Shown here: one piece after another, positions 1 through 7,517 of the stretch
How positions within the stretch are numbered: position 1 is the first letter of the stretch
Layout of the letters: every line of letters starts with the position of its first letter
NCBI GenBank assembly: GCA_030740295.1
Contig: JASLXP010000754.1
Coordinates: forward strand, 1 to 8,103
DNA from: Planctomycetota bacterium
GTDB taxonomy: Bacteria > Planctomycetota > PUPC01 > JACPCR01
Length of the DNA stretch: 8,103 nucleotides
Direction: 5' to 3'
Notes under the pieces: generated by a model
What the model was told of the DNA's origin: nothing
The model's input: only the letters and a program-made list of their open reading frames with translations
Database searches by the model: none
Translations under genes and position numbers: made by a program

Positions 1-1
1 C

Positions 2-1438
2 AACCGGTTTGCCAACACGCTGGCTGCGCAGGGCATCCAGGCCGGCGACCGGGTCGGCATCGTGCTGCCGCAGCGGCCGGAGACGGCAGTTTCACACATT
101 GCTATTTATAAGCTGGGCGCCATTGCCATCCCTCTGGCAAATCTCTTCGGGCCGGACGCGCTCGAATATCGGCTTTCCGATTCGGGCGCTCGGGTGGTGA
201 TCACGGACGAGGAGAATCTCCCGAAGATCTGCCAGATTCGCGAGGCGTTGCCCCAGCTCGAACAGGTCTTCCTGGTCGACGGCACGCCGGAAACTGATGA
301 GATAGATTTCCATCAGGCACTCGCGCAGGCATCGGAAACCTTCGAGACGGCGAAGACCAGCGCACACGATCCGGCGATCATCATCTACACCTCGGGCACG
401 ACCGGCAATCCCAAAGGCGCGCTCCATGCGCACCGTTACCTGCTGGGTCATCTACCCGGCTTCGAGCTTTCCCATAACTTCTGCCCGCAGCCCGGCGATA
501 TTGCCTGGACCCCGGCCGACTGGGCCTGGATCGGCGGGCTGATGGACATCCTGATGCCTTGCTGGTTTCACGGGCTGCCGGTCCTGGCCTATCGGGCCCG
601 GAAGTTCGATCCGGAAAAGGCGCTGCACCTGATCGAGAAGTACCAGATCCGGAATGTCTTCATGCCCCCGACGGCCCTGAAGATCATTAAGCAGATCCCA
701 GACATCCGAACTAAGTACCGGATCAATCTCCGTACGGTCATGAGTGGCGGTGAAGCCCTGGGCGCCGAGACACTCGCGTGGGGCAAGGAAGACCTGGGCG
801 CGGCCATCAATGAGATCTACGGGCAGACCGAGGTCAACTACGTCATCGGCAATTGCGATGAGATCCTCGATGTCGTTCCCGGGTCGATGGGCAAGCCCTA
901 TCCCGGCCACCAGGTCGAGATCATCGACGATGACGGAAATGTCTTGCCGCCTGGCGAGATGGGGGAGGTCGCGTTCAAACGAGGCGACGACCCTGTTTTC
1001 TTCCTCGAATACTGGAACAACCCGGAGGCGACCGCGGAGAAATTCAAGGGCGACTGGGCCTGCAGCAGCGACTTGGGCCTCAAAGATGAGGAGGGCCGCT
1101 TCTGGTTCAAGGGCCGAAAAGACGATGTGATCATCAGCGCCGGTTATCGCATAGGCCCGACCGAGATCGAGGAGAGCCTGATCCGGCATCCCGCGGTCGC
1201 GCTGGCGGCCGTCGTACCCAAGCCCGATGAAATGCGCGGCAGCATCGTGAAAGCATTCATCAAGCTAACCGAGGGATTTGCTCCCTACGACGGCCTGACA
1301 CGAGAGATCCAGGAGTTTGTGAAGAACAACCTGGCAGCCCACGAGTACCCCCGCGAGATCGAATTCATCGACGAACTGCCCATGACGACAACCGGGAAAA
1401 TCAGGCGCCGCGACCTGCGCACTTCGGAAGGAAACTGA
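2..1438 (+). CDS. AMP-forming acyl-CoA synthetase, medium-chain/acetyl type (5'-truncated by window edge)
   Basis: Activates a carboxylic acid with ATP to an acyl-adenylate and transfers it to coenzyme A; cytoplasmic. The frame is open to the left edge (from base 2, reading NRFANTLAAQG...), so the true start lies upstream. About 478 residues are visible, against roughly 540-570 for the family, so perhaps 60-90 N-terminal residues are missing. Motifs of the ANL adenylating superfamily appear in order: the P-loop YTSGTTGNPKG (386-418), YGQTE (818-832), the hinge region GRKDD followed by SAGYRIGPTEIE (from 1112), and the C-terminal PMTTTGK with the catalytic lysine at 1397-1399. The GYRIGP and EYPREIEF signatures resemble medium-chain (ACSM-like) synthetases more than canonical Acs. 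The acyl specificity cannot be read from sequence. One oddity: the usual TGD before the hinge reads SSD (in WACSSDLG), with the Asp kept. Inspection of the visible frame shows no internal stop. Transcribed in the same direction as the next genes but separated from them by about 150 bp, so probably not in their operon. Confidence 0.93.
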   Translation, partial: NRFANTLAAQGIQAGDRVGIVLPQRPETAVSHIAIYKLGAIAIPLANLFGPDALEYRLSDSGARVVITDEENLPKICQIREALPQLEQVFLVDGTPETDEIDFHQALAQASETFETAKTSAHDPAIIIYTSGTTGNPKGALHAHRYLLGHLPGFELSHNFCPQPGDIAWTPADWAWIGGLMDILMPCWFHGLPVLAYRARKFDPEKALHLIEKYQIRNVFMPPTALKIIKQIPDIRTKYRINLRTVMSGGEALGAETLAWGKEDLGAAINEIYGQTEVNYVIGNCDEILDVVPGSMGKPYPGHQVEIIDDDGNVLPPGEMGEVAFKRGDDPVFFLEYWNNPEATAEKFKGDWACSSDLGLKDEEGRFWFKGRKDDVIISAGYRIGPTEIEESLIRHPAVALAAVVPKPDEMRGSIVKAFIKLTEGFAPYDGLTREIQEFVKNNLAAHEYPREIEFIDELPMTTTGKIRRRDLRTSEGN

Positions 1439-1590
1439 CGTCGTACATGGACAATAATTCACGACTCAAGACTCGTTGATTCAGTTGCGTCCCGGAACAG
1501 AACACACCACCCTTTCCTGCAGTTGGATGAGTTTCAGATGCCCTTAAACCGGCAGCAACTTGCGGGGCCGTGCAGCCAGAACCTCAGTCC

Positions 1591-3903
1591 ATGAGTGCTT
1601 ACATATCCTGTCTTCTGATTCTTCCAGTCCTGTGGTCGGCGGACCTCAGCGTAGATGACGCTGGAGACCGTAACCCAAATACATTTCACTTTAATGGGGA
1701 CATAACTGCGAAGGATGTTGAGAGCGGCCGTTTCCAGATCCTCGCCGACGGCATCAACGTTTTCTCCCAGGAATACACGTGGAAGTCAGGCTACTCGAAG
1801 CCCCGCCCAATCCTCAGGCCCAAGGTAGCGGATCTGTCGGACCGATCCGGCTGGCCGAACAGATTCGTTGAGCCCGGATTCGTGGCCGTCGACCCCGCCA
1901 ACAGACGGTTTGCTTTTGCCCGCGCCCACGAGATTAAAGAACCAACCCTCGCCAAACGGGTCAACCTGCCGAACTTCTGTGCCTGGCAGATCGCGCTCCG
2001 CAGAAAGGACATGACGCTCTTCCTCGCCAATGAAGAGGAATCACACGGAGCGGTCCTGATCGATGCATCGGATCCCTACGATCTGAAGATCGTTCACCGG
2101 CAGCCGTTGGCGAGTTACGTATTCACTGTGGCCTTGTGGAAGGACCACGCCTACTTCGGACAAAACTATCATCTGGGCGTCCTCGACGCGGCCAATCCGC
2201 TCAAAGCGAAGCTCGTCTATGAGCCTTTCCAGAACTGGGACGGATCGGGACAGCGCTGCCAGCGAATGGCCGCGCACAACGGATACCTCTACACGACGAG
2301 TGGTTCGACACTTGTCTGGGATCTGACTGAACCGGGATCCCCCACGCCTGTGGCAAATCTGAAGGACTTCGCTTACGACGTCGCCGGCTTTGATGGCACG
2401 ACCGGGTTCTTCATCCACGGGAAAACGATGAAGGTCGCCGACGTTTCGGAGCCTTCGAAGCCCAGCGTGGTTCACGAACTTGCCATGCCTGTGCGGATCA
2501 ATACCGGCAGGATCGCGGGGAAGTTCATGTTCCTGAATCAGGGCGGGGCGGTCCACATCTTTGATGTCAAGAATCCAAAGGCGCCGAAATTCATTGCCGC
2601 CACGAAAGGCATGAAGGGCTTCTCTTTCAACCGGATGACCCGATTCTCGTGCGCAGTGGAAGTAGACCAGACCGAAAAGCCGATTCGCCTGTATCAGGCA
2701 TACGGACGAAGGAACGGAACCCAGACTGTGTTGTGCTACGACCTCGCCGATATCACCAGGCCGACTCTACTCAGCACTTACGAGCCGCCGATAATCAGCA
2801 ATCGCGGGCGTGTCATCCTGAACGACTGCATCGCCCACAGGGGAACTCTTTACACCAGCTCCGTCGGCTTTGGCGTGCTGGCCATCGATTACAGCGACCC
2901 GCGAAATCCAAAGGAAGCCAGCTACGTCATGACCGGCGGGGAGTTGCGCGGTATGAAACTGCTGCGTGACAAGCTCTGCGCGTTCGGAATGGGCGTCTAC
3001 GTGATCCCGACCTATCCCGTCAGTGAAGCGCGTATCCAGGGCGTCGGATGGCACTCGACCACCTGGTTCGGCGGGCCCGTGTGGGGGAATGCGGACACTA
3101 AAGAGAGCGTGGTCATTGCCTCGAGCGTCCATGGCAAATCTCAAGCATTCAGCATCGCAGATCCCAGTCGGCCGAAACTGGACACTCGATGGCCGGAAGG
3201 AGTCAACGGCGTCTGGATAGGCGACACGCTTTACACTGTTGCGAGCGTGGGGAGGAAGGGGCTGGAACTGTTGATTGATGATACCCGCCAGGGCGCTCCC
3301 GTTCGGCAATCATCCCTGGAGCTCGACCTGAAGGGCAGAGCATCTCTGACCCGGCACGCAGACCTTCTGTATATCTGCGGACAAAACGGCAAAGACGGCA
3401 ACTCGGTCGTTGTTGATGTGAAGGACCCGCTTGCGCCGAAGATCCTGAGCCGGTTTCAGGTGCCCGGTGACTGGATCATTCTGGTCAGCGAAATCGATTT
3501 CAAATACCCCTACCTTTTCGTCCCCCGCAAAGCTGTAGGCGTCAACGTAATTGACATGTCCGATCCGAAGCGACCGAAGCTCCTGCCGCCAATCGCGCCC
3601 ATCCATCACGATCTGGCTCAACGGAATCTGGAATGGTCAGACGGAGTTTATGTCTGGGGAGATCGGCTGTACGTGGCCGACTATCGCACGGGTCTGAAGG
3701 TGATCAATATCGCCGACATCAGGAATCCTAAGTTCGAGTTCCATTACCTAGATCTGATGTGGGCGAACTACAGCTATTCGGTGAGCGTCGATGGCTTCGG
3801 CCGATACATCTACAACGGCGGCATCGGGATCGTTGATTTTATCGAAGTGTCGAGCCCTTCGGAGACGCCGAAAGGTGAGGTAACGATAAGGCTCGTGAAG
3901 TAG
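1591..3903 (+). CDS. Exported LVIVD-repeat beta-propeller protein, large (~770 residues)
   Basis: No enzymatic function can be assigned. The N-terminus (MSAYISCLLILPVLWSAD) is a short hydrophobic segment ending in a plausible signal peptidase I site after WSA, so the protein is probably exported. I chose ATG 1591; GTG 1570 is in frame and would add seven residues (MQPEPQS). Neither start has a clear Shine-Dalgarno site, and a stop at 1528-1530 excludes anything further upstream. Numbering from GTG 1570, the body carries about twelve copies of a strand-turn pattern, hydrophobic-x-D-x-(S/A)-(D/N)-P-x-x-P-x: examples are near residues 159, 201, 286, 326, 385, 433, 523, 611, 656 and 707 (LIDASDP, VADVSEPSKP, IFDVKNPKAP, VVDVKDPLAP, VIDMSDPKRP, VINIADIRNP). 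This is the LVIVD repeat, which is expected to form beta-propeller blades. Twelve repeats would suit two propellers or one large one. LVIVD proteins are surface or periplasmic proteins of mostly unknown role. It is the first gene of a three-gene unit, with the next gene 11 bp downstream. Confidence 0.87.
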   Translation: MSAYISCLLILPVLWSADLSVDDAGDRNPNTFHFNGDITAKDVESGRFQILADGINVFSQEYTWKSGYSKPRPILRPKVADLSDRSGWPNRFVEPGFVAVDPANRRFAFARAHEIKEPTLAKRVNLPNFCAWQIALRRKDMTLFLANEEESHGAVLIDASDPYDLKIVHRQPLASYVFTVALWKDHAYFGQNYHLGVLDAANPLKAKLVYEPFQNWDGSGQRCQRMAAHNGYLYTTSGSTLVWDLTEPGSPTPVANLKDFAYDVAGFDGTTGFFIHGKTMKVADVSEPSKPSVVHELAMPVRINTGRIAGKFMFLNQGGAVHIFDVKNPKAPKFIAATKGMKGFSFNRMTRFSCAVEVDQTEKPIRLYQAYGRRNGTQTVLCYDLADITRPTLLSTYEPPIISNRGRVILNDCIAHRGTLYTSSVGFGVLAIDYSDPRNPKEASYVMTGGELRGMKLLRDKLCAFGMGVYVIPTYPVSEARIQGVGWHSTTWFGGPVWGNADTKESVVIASSVHGKSQAFSIADPSRPKLDTRWPEGVNGVWIGDTLYTVASVGRKGLELLIDDTRQGAPVRQSSLELDLKGRASLTRHADLLYICGQNGKDGNSVVVDVKDPLAPKILSRFQVPGDWIILVSEIDFKYPYLFVPRKAVGVNVIDMSDPKRPKLLPPIAPIHHDLAQRNLEWSDGVYVWGDRLYVADYRTGLKVINIADIRNPKFEFHYLDLMWANYSYSVSVDGFGRYIYNGGIGIVDFIEVSSPSETPKGEVTIRLVK

Positions 3904-3909
3904 AGGAAG
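3903..3909 (+). promoter_or_regulatory. Ribosome binding site of the second LVIVD gene
   Basis: GAGGAAG lies five bases before ATG 3915, overlapping the last base of the preceding TAG stop (3901-3903). It is a strong Shine-Dalgarno match. It fixes the start of the downstream gene and fits translation re-initiation by ribosomes finishing the upstream gene. Confidence 0.75.
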
Positions 3910-3914
3910 ATCTC

Positions 3915-4973
3915 ATGCCTGGAAACCTTTGGACTGTCGCTGTCATTCTGCTGGGTCTGTCTCCCACAGTCCGGGCAAAGCAGGCGCCGCCGTATGTGAC
4001 GCCGCAGGGACTGGCCCTGTCCCCGGACGGAAAGTGGATGCTGCACGTGGAGGAGACCGGCATCCGTCTGCTGCGTGTTGAGGACCGGCGTTCACCGGTC
4101 TGTGTCGATGGCGCGTCCCTGCCCGGCCACGGTTCCGACGGCGTATTCCTGTCCGTCGGCAACAGGCTGTACGCGGCGGCGGTCGATGGCCTTGGGCTTT
4201 CCGTTTTCAGCATTCAGGACGGAAAGCTGGAGTTGGTGTCAAGGCTTGCCATCTCGAAGGACAACATTCACGGCCCGGAAAGCATCCACCTCGTCGGTAC
4301 CACCTGCTATCTCGCGTGCCGGCTTTCAGGGCTGGGCATCGTCGACCTGTCCGCGCCCGTAGCGCCCAAGCTCATCTCCATGACCAGGAGCACAAACTTC
4401 GCCCGCAAGCCGTGGGCTGCCGGCAACCATGTATTCCTTGCGGACAGCCGCGGCCTTACCGTAATGGATGTCGAGGATGCCACGAAACCGAGAATCGTCG
4501 GATTCCTGAAAACACCAGACATTGCCACAGACGTCACCATTCATGGGGACCTTGCCGTGGTCGGGTGCGGCAAAAACTGGCTCCTTTCAGTGAATGTTTC
4601 AGTACCAGAGCGGCCGAAAGAGATCGGAAGATTTCGCGGGCGCATTGTCTGGTACGGCTCCTACTTCTTCGACTGCGTCGTGGTTGATAAAACACTTCAC
4701 GTCGGATTCGCTGAGGGTGGCTACCTGCGAATCGACATCTCGAATCCGTCTCAGCCCAAATGGGTAAGCGAGTATCACGTGCGACGAAAGTCCGACCCGG
4801 ATAGGACAGTGTTCGACAACATGTTCACGAGGGCGATCGTTATCGATGATGACCTCGCATATCTCGGTGACAAAGGATACATCGAGGTGGTGGATATCAG
4901 TCATCCGGCCAACGTGATTCATGTCTCCCGCATCAAAACTGAATTTCCACCTCACAAGAGGACTTCAAAATGA
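3915..4973 (+). CDS. Exported LVIVD-repeat beta-propeller protein, small (352 residues)
   Basis: Function unknown. The first ~22 residues (MPGNLWTVAVILLGLSPTVRA, then KQAPP) look like a signal peptide with an AxA-like cleavage region, so export is likely. The mature part shows about seven strand-turn repeats, near residues 49, 93, 139, 179, 222, 268 and 320. Clear ones are GLGIVDLSAPVAPKLI, LTVMDVEDATKPRIVG, YLRIDISNPSQPKWV and YIEVVDISHPANVIHV. Seven repeats agree with a single seven-bladed beta-propeller. An early LSPDGKWMLHV segment also resembles WD40/YVTN-type propeller strands. It is related in repeat type to the preceding larger protein but is not a simple duplicate of it. The start is supported by GAGGAAG at 3903-3909. 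The TGA stop (4971-4973) overlaps the ATG of the next gene by four bases (ATGA), which indicates translational coupling with the beta-helix protein. Confidence 0.88.
   Translation: MPGNLWTVAVILLGLSPTVRAKQAPPYVTPQGLALSPDGKWMLHVEETGIRLLRVEDRRSPVCVDGASLPGHGSDGVFLSVGNRLYAAAVDGLGLSVFSIQDGKLELVSRLAISKDNIHGPESIHLVGTTCYLACRLSGLGIVDLSAPVAPKLISMTRSTNFARKPWAAGNHVFLADSRGLTVMDVEDATKPRIVGFLKTPDIATDVTIHGDLAVVGCGKNWLLSVNVSVPERPKEIGRFRGRIVWYGSYFFDCVVVDKTLHVGFAEGGYLRIDISNPSQPKWVSEYHVRRKSDPDRTVFDNMFTRAIVIDDDLAYLGDKGYIEVVDISHPANVIHVSRIKTEFPPHKRTSK
4956..4962 (+). promoter_or_regulatory. Ribosome binding site of the beta-helix gene
   Basis: AAGAGGA lies seven bases before ATG 4970, inside the last codons of the preceding gene. 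It supports the overlapping ATGA start over any later ATG and shows that the two genes are meant to be translated together. Confidence 0.75.
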
Positions 4974-6730
4974 AAACCATATGGCTGACAGGGATCCTGA
5001 TTTTCTGTTGCGGCGCACCGTTGGGCGGTGAGCCCGTCAAATTCCTTTCTCATCCGCCTCTCAGGAAATTGCCGCAACCCTTCAACCGGCCGGCGGCGAA
5101 AGGACCAGCCTATTACGTCCATGCGGTCGAAGGGAAGGATGAGAATTCCGGCAGCAAAGAACTGCCCTGGAAAACCATCAATCATGCGCTTACCCGGATC
5201 CAGGCAGGTGACACCCTATATCTGAACGGGGGCGTGTATTACGAGCACGTCTATTGCAGCGCCGCAGGCGCCGGGGACAAAAAGATCACGATTCGGTCTG
5301 CACCGGGAGAATTGGCCGTTATCGATGGCAGTTTCCGGTCATTCTTCGAGAGCCCATCGCAAGCCTGGGAGCCTCTCCCTGGAGGGGCGCCGGGAGAGTA
5401 CCGTTCCCGGAAGCCATTTCGAAATCTGAGAAATGTGCACGGCCGTTTTGGAGACTCCATGATCGGTCTGCAGATCTACTACTATGCCGAAGATCTGAGG
5501 GGTGAACGTTATGTCGGCCCCGGCCTCTGGTACGACCGGTCCACCGGCCATATCCACGTTCGCCTCCAACACTATAAAAAAGAAGGGCTGGTCCGGGGGA
5601 GGAGCGCTGACAGCGTGAAATACTTTCCCTCTCCATTGCACCATCATCAGAGCTACAGCGGGGTAACCGACCCGCGCAAGTTACCGCTCATCGTCGCTCC
5701 TTTTCATTCCGTTCCGCTGCTCATCGATCATGCCCAGCACGTTCGGTTTCAGGATCTGGTCGTTCGAGGCGGCGGCCATGACGTGGTCAGCATTCAATAC
5801 GGTCAGGACGTGCAGTTCGACAACGTCGTGGTCTATGCCGGTACCTATGGACTGCGGGCGCGGAATACCGGCCCATTCCGATTCCACAATTCAGCCATCT
5901 TCGGGAGCGTACCTCCCTGGAGTACCCGGGGCGAAACATCTCTTCGGGAGTATCCATGGCGAAAGGAAGGCCGCGATCTCACCCGGTTAAATACGCACGC
6001 GCTGCTGATTCCAGATTTTGGTGCCGAGTTCTCCGTCTACTATTTTCCGTACAACAACAACTGGGAGATCTCGAACAGCGAGTTCGCCGATGCCCACGAC
6101 GGCGTTTACGTGGGCGACATCGACGGACTGAAGTTTCATCACAACTATGTCCACAATTTCCAGGACGATGGGCTTTATCTGTCAAGCTTCCACGGGCTAC
6201 ATAAACCCAAGCATGGCCCGCGGGAGATATATCAAAACGTCATCAGTGCCTGTCTGATACCGTTCGCATACGGAGGGGCTGGCCGCCTGAGTACGGATGT
6301 CCACGTCTATCGAAACATCATCGACGGAGGGCTGGTGGTCTCCGATCACGGAGGCCCGCCCTGGGAGGGGATGCGATGGTACCACAACACCATCGCCGGC
6401 AGGCCGGTATTCCTTTTCCGCCTGTCCCACACGAAGCCCGGTCAGACCTGGCAGGTCTTCAACAACATCATCCTGAGTGGACAGCCCAAGCCCGGGAAGC
6501 CCCAGGAAGGAGCTGCCTTTGGAGGAAATCTTGGGGGTGACCCCAAATTCATCAGGCCGAATCATTTCCAGTTGTCGAAGGACTCACCCGCCGTCGATGC
6601 CGGCACTCCCATTCCTGAAGACTGGCCGGATCCCCTGAGAGACAAAGAGACCGGCAAGCCAGACGCAGGCGCCCTTCCACTTGGCTCGGGGCCGCTGAAG
6701 GTTGGCCGCTTTGGCAAATACGAATTCTAG
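4970..6730 (+). CDS. Exported right-handed beta-helix (pectate-lyase-like) protein
   Basis: A 586-residue secreted protein. The N-terminus (MKTIWLTGILIFCCGAPLGGEP) is a signal peptide with Lys2, a hydrophobic core and cleavage near residue 20. The start of the mature domain, YYVHAVEGKDENSGSKELPW then KTINHALTRIQAGDTLYLNGGVYYEHV (residues ~48-94), is the usual entry of DUF1565/PL9-like parallel beta-helix proteins (the G-x-D-x-NSGS...PWKTI-x-AL...AGDT-x-YL-x-GGVY pattern). Rung-like repeats follow, for example VRFQDLVVRGG, VQFDNVVVY, FRFHNSAIFG, WEISNSEFADAHDGVYV, LKFHHNYVHNFQDDGLYL, VYRNIIDGG, WYHNTIAG and WQVFNNIIL (residues ~257-503). The C-terminus has the DPKF...SPAVDAGTP...DAGA pattern that closes many such proteins. 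The Asp-rich rungs AHDG, GDID and QDDG (~375-401) could bind calcium or form an active site. No lyase family can be assigned with certainty; a glycosidase, a lyase or a non-catalytic binding protein all remain possible. It is the last gene of the three-gene unit. Confidence 0.87.
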   Translation: MKTIWLTGILIFCCGAPLGGEPVKFLSHPPLRKLPQPFNRPAAKGPAYYVHAVEGKDENSGSKELPWKTINHALTRIQAGDTLYLNGGVYYEHVYCSAAGAGDKKITIRSAPGELAVIDGSFRSFFESPSQAWEPLPGGAPGEYRSRKPFRNLRNVHGRFGDSMIGLQIYYYAEDLRGERYVGPGLWYDRSTGHIHVRLQHYKKEGLVRGRSADSVKYFPSPLHHHQSYSGVTDPRKLPLIVAPFHSVPLLIDHAQHVRFQDLVVRGGGHDVVSIQYGQDVQFDNVVVYAGTYGLRARNTGPFRFHNSAIFGSVPPWSTRGETSLREYPWRKEGRDLTRLNTHALLIPDFGAEFSVYYFPYNNNWEISNSEFADAHDGVYVGDIDGLKFHHNYVHNFQDDGLYLSSFHGLHKPKHGPREIYQNVISACLIPFAYGGAGRLSTDVHVYRNIIDGGLVVSDHGGPPWEGMRWYHNTIAGRPVFLFRLSHTKPGQTWQVFNNIILSGQPKPGKPQEGAAFGGNLGGDPKFIRPNHFQLSKDSPAVDAGTPIPEDWPDPLRDKETGKPDAGALPLGSGPLKVGRFGKYEF

Positions 6731-6835
6731 GGGAGCACAAGAATCGTTCAGATTGGGCATGAGTATCCTCGACAGTGGCCGGCGACCGCCTGTCGCGCCG
6801 TCGGTGAATCGGGGCTCTCGACCCAGAGAGAGGAC

Positions 6836-7354
6836 ATGGAAGACATCACCATCCGAGAAATGGGCGAGGAGGATTGCCCTCAGGTGAGCCGCCTTCAGTG
6901 CGCCTCCTTTGAGTTCGGTGCCGAGCGCGCGGGCTTCGGCGCGGCGCAGATTGCCGACTACTTCCTGAAGCGCGGATCAGAAGAGGCGATCAAAACTCAA
7001 TTCCATGCGTACCATTGTCTCGTTGCGTGTGGCGCGTCAGACATCGTGGGCGTGATCGGGATCAAGGACAGTGAGATCACCAAACTGTACGTGGACCCTT
7101 CACACCTTGGTCAAGGCATCGGCACTTCACTATTTGCAGCGGCTTCAGAAATCATCGCGCAGTCCGGGCACCAAGACCTCTGGCTCGGAACTATCTTCCC
7201 GGCCACGCTTCCCTTCTACCAGGCTATGGGCATGTCCGAATCTGGCCGGAAAACTGTCGGCTTTGGTCCGATGGTGGGCGCGGAGTCCATCCTCTTGAAG
7301 AAGGCGCTACACTGCAGCGAGGAGGCGGAACAAGGCGCTCCAGTTGATTGCTGA
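6836..7354 (+). CDS. GNAT family N-acetyltransferase
   Basis: A 172-residue protein of the GNAT superfamily, which transfers an acetyl group from acetyl-CoA to an amine; cytoplasmic and of unknown substrate. The N-terminus ITIREMGEEDCPQVSRLQ is the usual first strand and helix. The acetyl-CoA-binding motif A is ITKLYVDPSHLGQGIGTSLF (residues ~81-100). The GQGIG pyrophosphate loop is present, although the R/Q that normally opens the motif is Leu91. LPFYQAMGM (~125-133) is the typical motif B with its tyrosine. The last ~15 residues (HCSEEAEQGAPVDC) are probably a non-conserved tail. ATG 6836 is preceded by the purine-rich stretch AGAGAGAGGA (6825-6834), which sits rather close to the start codon. 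The gene lies 105 bp after the beta-helix gene, so it is probably transcribed separately or only by read-through. It converges on the selenoprotein gene. Confidence 0.88.
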   Translation: MEDITIREMGEEDCPQVSRLQCASFEFGAERAGFGAAQIADYFLKRGSEEAIKTQFHAYHCLVACGASDIVGVIGIKDSEITKLYVDPSHLGQGIGTSLFAAASEIIAQSGHQDLWLGTIFPATLPFYQAMGMSESGRKTVGFGPMVGAESILLKKALHCSEEAEQGAPVDC

Positions 7355-7408
7355 CCTGCGTTAGCCTAATGCACCAGCACCTGACACTCCCCCGAATCCC
7401 GCCCCCGC

Positions 7409-7431
7409 AACAGACGGATCCACCGCCTGTT
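7409..7431 (-). terminator. Candidate intergenic hairpin between convergent genes
   Basis: AACAGGCGG and CCGTCTGTT (minus strand) form a nine-pair stem with a five-base loop TGGAT and a single G-U wobble. Read on the plus strand, the same position is an A-C mismatch, so the minus-strand RNA folds better. It lies 86 bp past the stop of the selenoprotein gene. No U-tract follows on either strand, so it is not a canonical intrinsic terminator. It could be a weak or factor-assisted terminator, or chance. Confidence 0.3.
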
Positions 7432-7517
7432 ACTGGCCGTAAGAAGTTTGCCGAATGATCCACGGGAGGGACGCCATGCCACGCTCGCTCAAGTCAGCGC
7501 CATTCGGAACAGGACGC

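Noticed and set aside
452..1189. Minus-strand open frame of 245 residues antisense to the acyl-CoA synthetase
   Set aside because: The plus-strand frame carries every expected adenylating-enzyme motif through this region; the antisense frame has none and no plausible start context.
1439..1590. Promoter search in the gap before the exported trio
   Set aside because: A TTGAT at 1476-1480 has no matching -10 box at usual spacing; nothing convincing was seen, although a promoter must lie here or upstream.
2041..3309. Long minus-strand open frames (171 and 180 residues) within the large LVIVD gene
   Set aside because: They are antisense shadows of a frame with regular LVIVD repeats, and their translations show no domain.
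6771..6794. Possible terminator hairpin GACAG...CTGTC after the beta-helix gene
   Set aside because: Five pairs plus a bulged two-pair extension and no U-tract; too weak to call.
7364..7380. Possible integron attC core (GTTAGCC) after the GNAT gene
   Set aside because: The core does not match GTTRRRY fully, and no paired inverse core or attC-like symmetrical arms were found.
7451..7507. Inverted repeat CCGAATG / CATTCGG between the GNAT and selenoprotein genes
   Set aside because: Only seven bases per arm with 43 bases between them, no extension and no T-tract; easily expected by chance.
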